A stretch of 64,000 nt of DNA, taken from positions 682,001-746,000 of the forward strand of contig NZ_SZYH01000001.1 of NCBI RefSeq assembly GCF_005298175.1, in the 5' to 3' direction. How positions within the stretch are numbered: position 1 is the first letter of the stretch; every line of letters starts with the position of its first letter. Origin of the DNA: Marinobacter panjinensis. GTDB taxonomy: Bacteria > Pseudomonadota > Gammaproteobacteria > Pseudomonadales > Oleiphilaceae. Under the pieces are notes generated by a model. That model saw only the letters and a list, made by a program, of their open reading frames with translations, ran no database searches and was not told the DNA's origin. The position numbers were made by a program, and so were the translations under genes. Below are positions 36,572 to 45,699 of the stretch, one piece after another.

Positions 36572-38530
36572 TCAGTTACTTTTTCCCTTGTCAGGCTCAT
36601 CCTCATCGTCGAGTAGCCCCTTTTCCTCATCAGTATCCGGCAGATCGTCAAATTCGGACAGGTCAAAATCCTCAAGACCAAACTCATCCTCTTCCTCTTC
36701 GTCCGGAAGGGCGTCGTCTTCCTGCCCGGGCTCTGGTTCAGACTCACTCTCCGGCTCCGGTTCGGGTTCGGGTTCGGGTTCGTCCACTGTGGCATCAGCG
36801 ACAGGGATCTCCTCCTCAGTCACTTCCTCTTCAGGCTCGGGCTCTGGTTCTGGCTCCGGATCCGGCTCAGCAACAGCCAGAGGTATCTCTTCGTCACTCT
36901 CCGGTTCGGATTCACCCGGCTCATCCGGGACTATCACGGGAGGCTCTTCCCCGGATTCAGCCTTTTTCCGGCGCACGACCAGGAACACCGCCCCGGCGAT
37001 AACCAGTACGCCCAGGCCGCCAGCCGTCGCGATTGTCCAGAAAGGCAATCCGGCGGATTCTTCAGGCTCTGCGGATGGTTCCGGATCAGCTTCTTCTACC
37101 TGGGTGATATCGATTGGTCCATTATCGGCAACGGGTTGCTCTGCCACTTCCGGCTCTGGCGCTGGTTCAGGCGCTGGTTCCGGTGCTGGCCCGGGTTCTG
37201 GCTCTGGCAGTGCTTCGACAGGCTCGGCTGCAACGGCTGCCTCTTCACCCTCGGGTAATACAAAACGGGTCACGGCACTGAACCGACGCGAGAACGTCTG
37301 GCCGTCGGCGACGATATCCAGCTCGTACTCGCCCTCATCGGGGAGCCGGGGTATATCGTCGGTGTAAACACCGTCTTCGGGGACTTCCTCTCCGGACAGC
37401 GTCTTGGTGCCACTGCGGCCATCGTCCGAAGTCAGCGTCAGACGAACGTCAATCACCCCGAGAAAATCGGCATTATCGATTTTCTGGTCATCTTCGAAGA
37501 AAGCCACACGCACAGCTATGGGCTCGTTTGCTGTGAACGTGGGCGGCACCGGGCTGACAACCATTCGCAGGTCACTGACAACCGTCACCCGGCTGCCCTC
37601 ACCCAGTTCACCGTCAATCTGCCACTGGCCTGCGGCCGGGGCCGTTACGGTGATCAGGTCATACTCGGTTTCCCTGACCCAGCGCATGCCATCGGGTACC
37701 GATTCAGAGGTCGCTTCCGTCCCGTCCGGGCTGATCAGTCCAAGCTCGCGAGTGGCCGCGGGCTCTTCATCGGCGCGAAAAATCAGTGCAGTGAATTCCT
37801 CAACGCCTTCGTCCACCTTGAAGCCATCGCCCTCGATGGGAATCTGCTGTTGAGGAACCGCCGTGTTCAGCGCCTTCAGAAAAGCGCGGGTCAGGGCTTC
37901 CGCGGAGGGTGCCAGGGAGTAACTGCCACCGGTTTCTGCAGCGAGCGACTCAAGCAGCGCCAGGTCCGCCTCCTCTGACAGCGCCACGGTGTGAATGGTG
38001 GCACCACGGCTGTTCAGCGCCTCCAGCAGGGGGCCAAGAATATTCTCCCGCTCCTTCTCATTGGCGTCAGCATCGCTGGCAATATCCACCTTGCCATCGG
38101 TCAGCAGGATAAAGTCGGTATTGTCCAGGTCATCACTGCCTGACAGGTAACGGTCACTGGCCACGCGCAGGGCTTCGCCAAGATTGGTTCGCAGCGCAAC
38201 GGAATTGATCTGCCCTGAGCGGTCGACGGCCTGCTCTCGCCAGCCATCGGTAACCTCGTCATGGGGAACCAGCATGTTGACGTACTGGCCGAAGGTCCAC
38301 ACCCCTGCACTCGAGCCTTCCGGCAGCATTCGTGCCAGCAGCCGGACTGCAGGCTGACGCAGATTGTCGGGATCGTTGGCTTTCATGGAGCCGGAAATAT
38401 CCACGATAATGCGGATATCGGCATTCTCAGGCAGTTCGAGCGGGGGTGTCTGGACAGGTGCCTGTTGGGCAGACACCGCGAAAGGCAGGCTGAAAAAAGC
38501 GACAAACAGACAGTTCAGAAGTCTTCGCAT
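36572..38530 (-). CDS. Membrane VWA protein with long acidic cytoplasmic tail
   Basis: The 652-residue protein has a signal peptide (about residues 1-21) and a VWA domain with a perfect MIDAS DISGS (44-48). An Ig-like region follows (about 200-400) with paired D-G-V-Y-T-D-D-I type strands, then a Pro/Glu linker and a membrane helix (about 490-512) ending RRKK. The last about 135 residues are extremely acidic Glu/Pro/Asp repeats, ending in DDEDEPDKGKSN. The design resembles a VWA adhesin or sensor with a cytoplasmic tail. Function is unknown. It probably shares an operon with the 114-residue membrane protein upstream and precedes the MoxR gene. Confidence 0.82.
   Translation of the reverse strand: MRRLLNCLFVAFFSLPFAVSAQQAPVQTPPLELPENADIRIIVDISGSMKANDPDNLRQPAVRLLARMLPEGSSAGVWTFGQYVNMLVPHDEVTDGWREQAVDRSGQINSVALRTNLGEALRVASDRYLSGSDDLDNTDFILLTDGKVDIASDADANEKERENILGPLLEALNSRGATIHTVALSEEADLALLESLAAETGGSYSLAPSAEALTRAFLKALNTAVPQQQIPIEGDGFKVDEGVEEFTALIFRADEEPAATRELGLISPDGTEATSESVPDGMRWVRETEYDLITVTAPAAGQWQIDGELGEGSRVTVVSDLRMVVSPVPPTFTANEPIAVRVAFFEDDQKIDNADFLGVIDVRLTLTSDDGRSGTKTLSGEEVPEDGVYTDDIPRLPDEGEYELDIVADGQTFSRRFSAVTRFVLPEGEEAAVAAEPVEALPEPEPGPAPEPAPEPAPEPEVAEQPVADNGPIDITQVEEADPEPSAEPEESAGLPFWTIATAGGLGVLVIAGAVFLVVRRKKAESGEEPPVIVPDEPGESEPESDEEIPLAVAEPDPEPEPEPEPEEEVTEEEIPVADATVDEPEPEPEPEPESESEPEPGQEDDALPDEEEEDEFGLEDFDLSEFDDLPDTDEEKGLLDDEDEPDKGKSN
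36759..36782. repeat. Four GGTTCG hexamer repeats in the VWA gene
   Basis: Four perfect tandem copies encode Glu-Pro repeats in the acidic tail. Similar but imperfect hexamer runs lie at about 36840-36870 and 37150-37205. The six-base unit keeps the frame, so slippage would change tail length only. Confidence 0.85.
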
Positions 38531-38565
38531 CAGGGCTCCACGCGGGTTGTCAGTAAAGGACGGTT

Positions 38566-38910
38566 TCAGCGTTTCACCAGCCGGTATCTCACCAGGTCAA
38601 GCATCCACACCAGCAGCATGACCGCGGAGGCGATGCCGAAATTCAGGAAGGCACGCGCGGCTTCGCTGGCGTCGCCCAGAATGGTTTCGTAACCACCGTG
38701 CAGCCACGCCGGTATCCACCAGTTAGCGACCTCGGCCGATTCCACCGGTGTCAGGAAGACGACAACCAGAGCTGCCTGAAGCAGTGTACGGATGGCGTAA
38801 ACCGGAATGATGCGGAACAGTCGCCCCATCGTGTAGAAGAAAACCACAAAGGCGACTGCGTACAGGGCCCAGAAAATTCCGTAAGCGAGGTTTGTTTCTG
38901 CGTCTATCAT
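38566..38910 (-). CDS. Small inner-membrane protein of unknown function
   Basis: The 114-residue protein has three hydrophobic segments (about residues 9-29, 42-57 and 87-107) and no known motif. The start overlaps the last base of the ycgN-like stop codon, and the large VWA gene begins 35 bases downstream. The string rnd, ycgL, ycgN, this gene and the VWA gene therefore looks like one transcription unit. It may be a membrane partner of the VWA protein. Confidence 0.75.
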   Translation of the reverse strand: MIDAETNLAYGIFWALYAVAFVVFFYTMGRLFRIIPVYAIRTLLQAALVVVFLTPVESAEVANWWIPAWLHGGYETILGDASEAARAFLNFGIASAVMLLVWMLDLVRYRLVKR

Positions 38911-39356
38911 TAAAGGATCCAGTGAATAATGTGTTCTTCCCAGTCTTGCTCTGCCACATCGGCCTCGGACATAACCCGGTGGCGAACCGACACGCCGGCG
39001 TCATGCACCGTTTGCGGGTCGCCCGAACGCAGCGGGTGCCAGTCCGCCAGCGGGCGGCCTTCGGCCAGTGTACGATACGCGCAGGTAAATGGCAGCCAGT
39101 GGTAATCGCCCAGTGACTCCGGGGTCAGAACCGTGCAGGCCGGCACTTTCTGCAAACGCTCGGAATACACCGTGCACTGGCAGGTGTCCTGGTTCATGTA
39201 GCGACAGGCGAGCTCCGTATAGTAAACATCGCCGGTGTCTTCGTCTTCCAGCTTGGCCAGGCAGCATTTGCCGCAACCGTCGCACAGGGATTCCCATTCT
39301 GCAGGCGTCATCTCGTCCAGGCGCTTGCGCTGCCAGAACGGAATCTCCGCAATCAT
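38910..39356 (-). CDS. YcgN-family cysteine cluster protein
   Basis: The 148-residue protein has the cysteine cluster CDGCGKCC (about residues 26-33) and a second set (ACRYMNQDTCQCTVY, then CTVL and TCAYR). This is the pattern of the UPF0153/YkgJ-type zinc- or iron-chelating family, subgroup YcgN. FWQRKRLDEMT at the N-terminus is typical. Biochemical function is not established. The ATGA-type overlap with ycgL is conserved in gammaproteobacteria. Confidence 0.9.
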   Translation of the reverse strand: MIAEIPFWQRKRLDEMTPAEWESLCDGCGKCCLAKLEDEDTGDVYYTELACRYMNQDTCQCTVYSERLQKVPACTVLTPESLGDYHWLPFTCAYRTLAEGRPLADWHPLRSGDPQTVHDAGVSVRHRVMSEADVAEQDWEEHIIHWIL

Positions 39357-39646
39357 TCGCGGCTCTGCTCCGGCTTGCGGCGGAAGTCCACCACGTAGCC
39401 GCTGCTCTCTTCCGGCATCTGCAGGAAGAAATCCTTGTCCGCGATGGCATCCAGTACCTGCTTGCCAGAGGTGCGCGCGAGTTTTCGCTCCGGTGTCATG
39501 ATCAGGTCCATGGAATGGATCGGCTTACCAAAGATCTCCCGCAGACTGTCAGGCAACTCATTCCACACCTGGCCACGGCGAACATAAAGGTAGGTGTCCA
39601 CTTTTTTGCTGCTGCGAAACACCGATACAAAGGTTTTTCCGGTCAT
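39353..39646 (-). CDS. YcgL-domain protein
   Basis: The 97-residue protein matches the YcgL family, with VFRSSKKVDTYLYVRRG, LREIFGKPIHSMDLIMTPERKLAR and a C-terminal GYVVDFRR. The family is small and cytoplasmic, and its role is unknown. It overlaps both rnd and ycgN by four bases (ATGA), so translation of the three is coupled. Confidence 0.9.
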   Translation of the reverse strand: MTGKTFVSVFRSSKKVDTYLYVRRGQVWNELPDSLREIFGKPIHSMDLIMTPERKLARTSGKQVLDAIADKDFFLQMPEESSGYVVDFRRKPEQSRE

Positions 39647-40791
39647 GATGTCAGTAATTCCTCGATTTGTTCCCGCACTGGCGCCAGGGTTTCCTGGCGC
39701 CAGCCTTCATCAAATAGCCCGGCAGATAAATCCCTCTGGCTTACCACCGCCTCGAGGCGCTTGCGCGGGGCCAGCAATTCCACGGGAATATCCCGGGCTT
39801 CGGCTGCCTGGACCATCTGGCGTTTGACCTGCTTGTAAAACATCTGCTGGTCCCGGCTCAGTGGCGGGGTAATGGTTTCTATGCCGGAATTGTCAGCGGA
39901 GGCAGCATTCGCCACCAGCTCAATGATCTTATCACCATAGCGGCGAACCACCGCAGATGGAACGCCCTGAATCGAGGACAGTTCCCGCACCGATTTCGGC
40001 AGCTCCTGGGCAATGGCGATCAACAACGGATCAGCCACCACGCGACCCCTGGGCCGGTCACGGTGCCGTGATTCGTGCTCGCGCCAACGTACCAGATCCC
40101 GAAGCACACCCTGCTGCTGGCGGCTCAATGTCCATCCACCCCGCAGTTTGAGGTAATGGTTGTCCGGGTCATCCTGGGCCGCAAGCTCCCTGGAGAACCG
40201 TGTCGATTCTTCCAAAAGGGCCTCTTCAAGGCCGCGTTCCCGCAACTTCGCCATGACCCAGTGATACATCGGCACCAGAAAACGCACGTCGTCCAGCGCA
40301 TAACGCTCCTGGGCTTCCGAAAGTGGGCGTGAAACCCAGTCGGAACGGGTAGCGGATTTATCAAGGGTTTCCCCGAACAGGGTTTCCACCAACCGGGCGT
40401 AACCCACGGAGAACCCGGCGCCGGCCAGCGCGGCGCCAATCTGCAGATCAACCAGACCCTCCGGCTCCAGTTGCAGCCAGTGACGGAAGAGCTCAAGGTC
40501 TTCGCTCATGGCATAAAGCAGCTTGGGAACGTCCGGATCCGTCAGAATACGGCGGAAGCCCTCGGAGGCTTCTGCAACCGCAGGGTCCACCAGACAGAAG
40601 CTTTCTCCCAGCCCCAACTGAACCAGGCCCGGAATCGGGTAGAAGGTATTCACCCGTTCGAATTCGGTATCCAGCGCCAGGGGCTCGCCTTTTCCTTCGG
40701 CAATCCAGCGGTCCAGTTCATCCGGCTCCCGGATCCAGGAAACAGTCTCGGGAGCCGCGGGAACGAGTGCGGCCGGGTTGGTAACGTCCAT
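39643..40791 (-). CDS. rnd: Ribonuclease D
   Basis: RNase D is a 3'-5' exoribonuclease that trims tRNA precursors. The 382-residue protein has the DEDDy residues: Asp41 and Glu43 in ALDTEFERV, an Asp in LVDLQIGAALAG, and Tyr plus Asp in ERYALDDVRFL. The HRDC domain follows, with LRDLVRWREHESRHRDRPRGRVVADPLL. Length and layout are normal. It leads into ycgL and ycgN with coupled overlaps. Confidence 0.94.
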   Translation of the reverse strand: MDVTNPAALVPAAPETVSWIREPDELDRWIAEGKGEPLALDTEFERVNTFYPIPGLVQLGLGESFCLVDPAVAEASEGFRRILTDPDVPKLLYAMSEDLELFRHWLQLEPEGLVDLQIGAALAGAGFSVGYARLVETLFGETLDKSATRSDWVSRPLSEAQERYALDDVRFLVPMYHWVMAKLRERGLEEALLEESTRFSRELAAQDDPDNHYLKLRGGWTLSRQQQGVLRDLVRWREHESRHRDRPRGRVVADPLLIAIAQELPKSVRELSSIQGVPSAVVRRYGDKIIELVANAASADNSGIETITPPLSRDQQMFYKQVKRQMVQAAEARDIPVELLAPRKRLEAVVSQRDLSAGLFDEGWRQETLAPVREQIEELLTS

Positions 40792-40810
40792 AGTAAAAGC
40801 CAGGTCAGGT

Positions 40811-41413
40811 TTATTCAGTCAGGGGTTTACGGCCGCGGAAGGCGTGAGTCAGGGTGAATCCGTCCACGTAGCCCAGCTCGCCACCCACCGGAATACCATG
40901 GGCAAGGCGAGTAATGAGAATGTTGCTGCCATCCAGCCTGTCGGCGATGTAGTGGGCCGTAGCCTCACCCTCCACCGTTGGATTGGTGGCCAGGATCAGC
41001 TCCGTTACGCCTTCGTCATAGATCCGCCTGAGCAGGCGTTCGATGCCGATTTCCTCAGGACCAACACCATCTATGGGCGACAGGTGCCCCATCAGCACAA
41101 AATAACTGCCACGGTAGTCACCCGCCTGCTCGATGGCCAGCAGGTCCGACGGGCTTTCCACCACGCACAGGGTGCCATTCCGGCGATCGGGGTTTTCGCA
41201 GATATTACAGGTGGGGGTGTCGGCAAAGTTCTGGCAGCTTTCACACCGGCGGACGCCGGTCATGGCCCGTTCCAGTGCATCGGAAAGCCGCGAGCCACCA
41301 GAGCGGCCCCGCTCCAGCAGGTGAAACGCCATGCGCTGGGCTGTTTTCTGACCGACACCAGGCAGACAGCGGAGCGACTCCACCAGTTCGTCCACCAACG
41401 GACTAAAAGCCAT
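40811..41413 (-). CDS. recR: Recombination mediator RecR
   Basis: RecR acts with RecF and RecO to load RecA at single-stranded gaps. The 200-residue protein has the N-terminal helix-hairpin-helix ([20 protein letters not shown]), a zinc finger with CESC and CNIC, the TOPRIM domain ([13 protein letters not shown]), and the C-terminal [15 protein letters not shown] chose the ATG at 41413, with GAGG seven bases upstream. It follows ybaB by 12 bases, the classical dnaX-ybaB-recR order. Confidence 0.95.
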   Translation of the reverse strand: MAFSPLVDELVESLRCLPGVGQKTAQRMAFHLLERGRSGGSRLSDALERAMTGVRRCESCQNFADTPTCNICENPDRRNGTLCVVESPSDLLAIEQAGDYRGSYFVLMGHLSPIDGVGPEEIGIERLLRRIYDEGVTELILATNPTVEGEATAHYIADRLDGSNILITRLAHGIPVGGELGYVDGFTLTHAFRGRKPLTE

Positions 41414-41425
41414 CAGCAATCCTCA

Positions 41426-41749
41426 TCAGAACGGCATTTTGAAGCCCGGGGGCATGCCCATACCGGACATCATGCCGGACATTTTTTCTTTCTGGTTTTC
41501 TTCGACACGGCGGACGGCGTCGTTAATTGCCGCGGCCAGAAGATCCTCCAGGATCTCCTTGTCTTCACTCAGCAGCGAGGGATCAATGTCCACTTTGCGC
41601 ACATCGTGACGACCGTTCATGGTCACCTTCACCAGGCCCGCACCGGACTCGCCTGTAATCTCCGCCTTGGCAGCCTCTTCCTGGGCCTTTTTCATCTCTT
41701 CCTGCATCTGCTGGGCCTTTTTCATCAGCTCGCCCATATTTTCCATCAT
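41426..41749 (-). CDS. ybaB: YbaB/EbfC-family nucleoid-associated protein
   Basis: The about 107-residue protein has the typical [20 protein letters not shown] start and the core [19 protein letters not shown], and ends with a Met-rich, Gly-Pro tail ([18 protein letters not shown]). YbaB dimers bind DNA. The start could be the GTG at 41755, the ATG at 41749 (GGAG nine bases before) or the next ATG; I use 41749. It lies between dnaX and recR. Confidence 0.92.
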   Translation of the reverse strand: MMENMGELMKKAQQMQEEMKKAQEEAAKAEITGESGAGLVKVTMNGRHDVRKVDIDPSLLSEDKEILEDLLAAAINDAVRRVEENQKEKMSGMMSGMGMPPGFKMPF

Positions 41750-41807
41750 CTTCACCTTCTCCAGATTTGGCTCAAGAGTGCCGGACGCATCGCTACGCCC
41801 GCACTCG

Positions 41808-43670
41808 TTACCCTTTTGCCTGCTGCGGCGGCCGGATACTGTCTTCGACTACTCTCGCCTCAAATCGTTCAACAATGGACTGCACCGCCGGATCATTGCG
41901 AATAGCCTCTTCCGCTGCCTTCTGACGAGCACGACGCTGGCGCTCTTCCCAGGCTGCCGGAGTTTTTCCGCCGGCATCGCCCTGCTCTATACGCAGGGTT
42001 ATGGTGTCACCAAACCGATTCCTCAATGCCTCGAGGATCTTTTCTTCATGGCGCGCGTTCAGCAGGCGGGCGTGGCCTTCATCGATGGTCAGTACGATCT
42101 CATCGCCATTGCGGCTCATGGCGGCGTTGCTGGCCAGGTTGCCCGGCATGCCGACGATATCCAGGCTGCGGAAATGCCGCTCCCATACAAATTCACCAGT
42201 ATCCTGATGGGGTTCAGGCTCGGGTTCAGGCTGAGGCTGTTCCTCCACCACCGGTTCAGACTCATAATCTTCGACAACGGCAGATTCAGCCGCTGCGGAC
42301 TCGGCAGCCGCGTCGAGGCTTGCCAACCAGGCATCATCGGCTTCCGCCGGCGGAGGGCCGGCCTCCGGTTCCTCAGCGACGGGTTCGGATGCGACCTCTT
42401 CGGGTATAGCCTGTTCAGGGGCAGCTTGTTCGGCGACTGGTTCTGAGCGCTGCGGCTCTGAGTGCTGTGCCTCTGAGTGCTGTGGCTGTGGCTCAGGCGC
42501 GGCAGGGCCAGGTTCGGGGTCTTCCCGTTGTTCCTGCCCGGACGACGAACCACCGGATGCAATCGCAGGCGGCTCCCGGCGATCGGCACCGGGCCGGAAT
42601 GCCAGCATGCGCAGCAACGTCATCTCGAAGCCCATGCGGGCGTCGGGCGTTACCGCCAGGTCTTTACGGCCCATCAGGGCAGCCTGGTAAAACAGCTGCG
42701 CGTCTTCCGCACTCAGCCGGCGCGCCAGGGATTCCACCTGGGCTGCATCCCCAAGGGCGTTGTCGACACTGCCCGGCACCACCTGCTCCATGGTCACGCG
42801 GTGGAACAGGGAGAGCAGGTCCGCCAGGATCACGCTGTAATCCGGCGCAAAATCAGAAATACGGCTGATTTCGGAGAGCAACGCCGGCCCGTCATTTTCC
42901 ACCAGCGCGTTGACCAGCTTCTCAATGTCCCTCTGATCAATGGTGCCCAGCATGTTGCTGACATCACTACCTGAGAGCTTCTGGTTACCAAACGCAATGG
43001 CCTGGTCAGTCAGGCTCAGGGCATCCCGCATGCTGCCATCGGCGGCGCGGGCCAACAGCCACAGGGCTGGTTCTTCAAAAGGAATACCTTCCTGCGTCAG
43101 CACATGCCGCAGATGCCCGGCAATATGCTCCGGCGTCATCCGTTTAAGGTTGAACTGCAGGCAGCGGGACAGAACGGTGACGGGCAGTTTCTGGGGGTCT
43201 GTGGTGGCCAGCAGGAACTTGACGTGCTCCGGGGGCTCTTCCAGGGTTTTGAGAAAGGCGTTAAAGGACTGGTTGGTCAGCATGTGTACCTCGTCAATGA
43301 GGTACACCTTGAAACGGCCACGGGACGGCGAGTACTGCACGTTATCCGTCAGCTCCCGCATGTCATCCACGCCGGTACGGGAGGCAGCGTCGATTTCAAT
43401 CAGATCGACAAAACGGCCCTCCTGAATCTCCTGGCAACTGGAGCAGGTTCCGCAAGGGGTGGCGGTGACGCCAGTTTCGCAGTTCAGGCAGCGTGCCAAC
43501 AGGCGGCCGATCGTGGTCTTGCCCACCCCGCGAGTACCGGTAAACAGATAGGCGTGGTGCAGCCGCTGGTTGTCCAGGGCGTGAATCAGTGCCTGGAGCA
43601 CATGCTCCTGGCCGACCATATCTTCAAATGTACGGGGGCGCCACTTACGGGCAAGTACCTGGTAGCTCAT
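41808..43670 (-). CDS. dnaX: DNA polymerase III subunits gamma/tau
   Basis: DnaX forms the clamp-loader core and, as tau, joins polymerase cores to the replisome. The 620-residue protein starts [23 protein letters not shown], with Walker [10 protein letters not shown], a zinc site with four Cys (CLNC...CGTCSSC) and [25 protein letters not shown] Pro/Glu/Ala-rich linker leads to the C-terminal tau domain. I do not see a run such as A AAA AAG that would make a short gamma by frameshifting. The ATG at 43670 is preferred over a 12-residue upstream extension. Confidence 0.95.
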   Translation of the reverse strand: MSYQVLARKWRPRTFEDMVGQEHVLQALIHALDNQRLHHAYLFTGTRGVGKTTIGRLLARCLNCETGVTATPCGTCSSCQEIQEGRFVDLIEIDAASRTGVDDMRELTDNVQYSPSRGRFKVYLIDEVHMLTNQSFNAFLKTLEEPPEHVKFLLATTDPQKLPVTVLSRCLQFNLKRMTPEHIAGHLRHVLTQEGIPFEEPALWLLARAADGSMRDALSLTDQAIAFGNQKLSGSDVSNMLGTIDQRDIEKLVNALVENDGPALLSEISRISDFAPDYSVILADLLSLFHRVTMEQVVPGSVDNALGDAAQVESLARRLSAEDAQLFYQAALMGRKDLAVTPDARMGFEMTLLRMLAFRPGADRREPPAIASGGSSSGQEQREDPEPGPAAPEPQPQHSEAQHSEPQRSEPVAEQAAPEQAIPEEVASEPVAEEPEAGPPPAEADDAWLASLDAAAESAAAESAVVEDYESEPVVEEQPQPEPEPEPHQDTGEFVWERHFRSLDIVGMPGNLASNAAMSRNGDEIVLTIDEGHARLLNARHEEKILEALRNRFGDTITLRIEQGDAGGKTPAAWEERQRRARQKAAEEAIRNDPAVQSIVERFEARVVEDSIRPPQQAKG

Positions 43671-43773
43671 GTTCTGCCAACTGCCGTTAAAAATGGGTTT
43701 AACCATAGCACGGTCATGGTGTCAGAAGAAGTCGATAGCGGACGATCAAGACGGGATAAAAGGGGGAAATCTG

Positions 43774-43886
43774 GGGGTGACTCCACCAGCGACACTCCGG
43801 CACACAAGTCCACCGCTTCGGCTGCTCCCTTCCGGGCCTGACCGGGTTCACGGTTTATCGTTGCGGAGGCACCAATGGAGCCACCA
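43774..43886 (-). ncRNA. ffs: Signal recognition particle RNA (4.5S RNA)
   Basis: On the minus strand the sequence contains GTCAGGCCCGGAAGGGAGCA, the nearly invariant domain IV motif bound by Ffh. The flanks pair along the whole length: GGTGGCTCC at the 5' end with GGAGTCACC at the 3' end. The RNA is about 110 nt, as in E. coli, and sits directly upstream of dnaX, its usual location in Pseudomonas-type genomes. The ends are approximate. Confidence 0.95.
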
Positions 43887-43964
43887 TAACGGGCTTAAGG
43901 GCTAAATCCCCGAAAGCGGCGCGCATATTAGCAAAAGGGTTCCGGCACTACAATGATAATGACA

Positions 43965-44645
43965 CTACAACGGCAATGGCACTTCATCACAACGAAACCA
44001 GCAGGCAATGCTGTACCGGGTACGATTGGCCGGCAGCACCTCGTGAGGAACTTCCTCGCTCATGAACAGGGCCATATGCCCATCCCGGGGTAACACCGTG
44101 CCACAGACTTCATCGTTGTTCTCGCGATTGTAGATCTGCAAGACACCGCCGTCAGCTTGCTCCCAGCCTTCGTTCAGGTACAGCACCAGGCTCACAACCC
44201 GCGACGCCCTGCCCTGAAAACTGTCCACATGGCGGCGGTAGAAATCGCCCTCGTGGTAGGTGGCGTAATGGGCCTCGAATCGTTTGAGGCCCAGGAACAG
44301 CCGTTGGTTCAGCCCGACCCGAACAGACTCGAAAAAGGCAAACAGATCCGCCTGTACCGGGGTTACGCCCTGGAGCCAGGCAATCTTGTCACGACGCACG
44401 GACCGGTCCCGAAGCAGATCGGAGCCACGGCCCACACCAGCCTTCCGCAGGGCCTCTGTACGATCCAGTATCTGAACTTCACTGTGCAGGCCAGCCAATA
44501 GCTGCGCCCCCAGACGGGACGACACATTCTGGCTCATCCAGCCGTGTTCGGTCAGGCCATCGGCAAGCTCATCAAGCCACAGGTCGCTGACAACCGGGGC
44601 TGGCTCACTGTATGTAAGAATGGGCGTGACGAACTGGTTATTCAT
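43965..44645 (-). CDS. 2-oxoglutarate/Fe(II)-dependent oxygenase (prolyl 4-hydroxylase-like)
   Basis: The 226-residue protein has the iron-binding facial triad His139-x-Asp141 (RRHVDSF) and His201 (EEVPHEVL), and Arg210 for 2-oxoglutarate. It has the P4HA-type core ASRVVSLVLYLNEGW. The substrate is unknown; relatives hydroxylate proline residues in proteins such as elongation factor Tu. GGAG lies eight bases before the ATG at 44645. It stands alone, divergent from the mutarotase gene. Confidence 0.88.
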   Translation of the reverse strand: MNNQFVTPILTYSEPAPVVSDLWLDELADGLTEHGWMSQNVSSRLGAQLLAGLHSEVQILDRTEALRKAGVGRGSDLLRDRSVRRDKIAWLQGVTPVQADLFAFFESVRVGLNQRLFLGLKRFEAHYATYHEGDFYRRHVDSFQGRASRVVSLVLYLNEGWEQADGGVLQIYNRENNDEVCGTVLPRDGHMALFMSEEVPHEVLPANRTRYSIACWFRCDEVPLPL

Positions 44646-44788
44646 TAAACAAACTCCGGCCGGGACCGTCGATTTTAGGCCGGTTTCTCGCCGTAAAGAC
44701 AGTTTTAATTTACCCTGACCGTAAGGAAATCCCGTAACACACAAACGTCATCGTGAAGTCGCGATGAAAGGCAGTAACGAGGCACCAA

Positions 44789-45682
44789 GTGACACTAAAA
44801 CCCGGGCACTGGTCATTTACCCGCTGGACAACCGTCGGGCAGCTGGAAGCCATTGAAGTGCACCACCCCCAGTTTCGCGCCCGCCTGTTCCTGCAGGGCG
44901 CTCATCTCACCCAATTTGCGCCCCGTGATGAACCGGACTGGCTCTGGGTCAGTGACACGGCCCGTTACGAACCGGGCCGGGCCATTCGTGGCGGAATCCC
45001 CGTGTGCTGGCCATGGTTCGGTGTCCCTGACAGGAATCCACCGGAAGTACGGCGGCGGATACTGACCGACGCCTCCCATGGCTTTGCCCGCGCCGCCGTG
45101 TGGAAACTCGAGGATGTGCGCGAAACCGCCCAGGAAGTGGAAATCAGCTTGTCCCTGGATGCAAACACTGATTTTGCCGATGTGTGGCAGGGGCGCGCGC
45201 TTTTGTTGATGACATTCAATTTCTCGGCTGATGGGTGCCAGGTTGTACTGAGCACCACCAACCCCGGCGCAGAACCTCTCGCCTTCAGCCAGGCGCTTCA
45301 CACTTACCTGCCGACTGCGGATATCGGGCAGACCCGGATCGAGGGACTGGAGAACTGCGAGTACGTTGATTCCCTGAGGGACTGGAGCTACCACTCCCAA
45401 CAGGGCCCCGTGCAGTTTGAGGGTGAAACCGACCGCATCTATGAAAGCGGCGCGCCATTGATCGTCTCTACCCCGGCGGGAAACCGGAAACTGACCGCCA
45501 TCGGCAGCGACTCCACGGTGGTGTGGAACCCGGGCCCGGATAAGGCCGCACGGTTATCGGATTTTCCGGATGATGCCTGGCAGTCCATGCTCTGCGTCGA
45601 AAGTGCCAATGCTCTGAGTGATTATCGCGTTCTTAATGAAGGCCAAAGCCATACCCTTGGCGTTATGATTGGTCGGGTTTAA
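44789..45682 (+). CDS. D-hexose-6-phosphate mutarotase (YeaD-like aldose epimerase)
   Basis: The 297-residue protein has the galactose mutarotase fold with AIRGGIPVCWPWFG, HGFARAAVWKLE (His), FSQALHTYLPTADI (His), and ESANALSDYRVLNEGQSHTL at the end. It interconverts the anomers of glucose-6-phosphate-type sugars and so feeds sugar-nucleotide and glycolytic pathways. It starts the plus-strand series that leads to the PEP-CTERM genes, though the 17-base gap to the acyltransferase is the only sign of cotranscription. Confidence 0.9.
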   Translation: MTLKPGHWSFTRWTTVGQLEAIEVHHPQFRARLFLQGAHLTQFAPRDEPDWLWVSDTARYEPGRAIRGGIPVCWPWFGVPDRNPPEVRRRILTDASHGFARAAVWKLEDVRETAQEVEISLSLDANTDFADVWQGRALLLMTFNFSADGCQVVLSTTNPGAEPLAFSQALHTYLPTADIGQTRIEGLENCEYVDSLRDWSYHSQQGPVQFEGETDRIYESGAPLIVSTPAGNRKLTAIGSDSTVVWNPGPDKAARLSDFPDDAWQSMLCVESANALSDYRVLNEGQSHTLGVMIGRV

Positions 45683-45699
45683 AAAAACAGGGAGCCCAC

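Noticed and set aside
40778..41905. A 375-codon plus-strand frame across recR and ybaB
   Set aside because: It crosses three well-supported genes on the opposite strand, so it is not credible.
41808..43670. Programmed frameshift in dnaX for a short gamma subunit
   Set aside because: I searched for an A-rich slippery heptamer near the linker region and saw none, so only tau is supported here.
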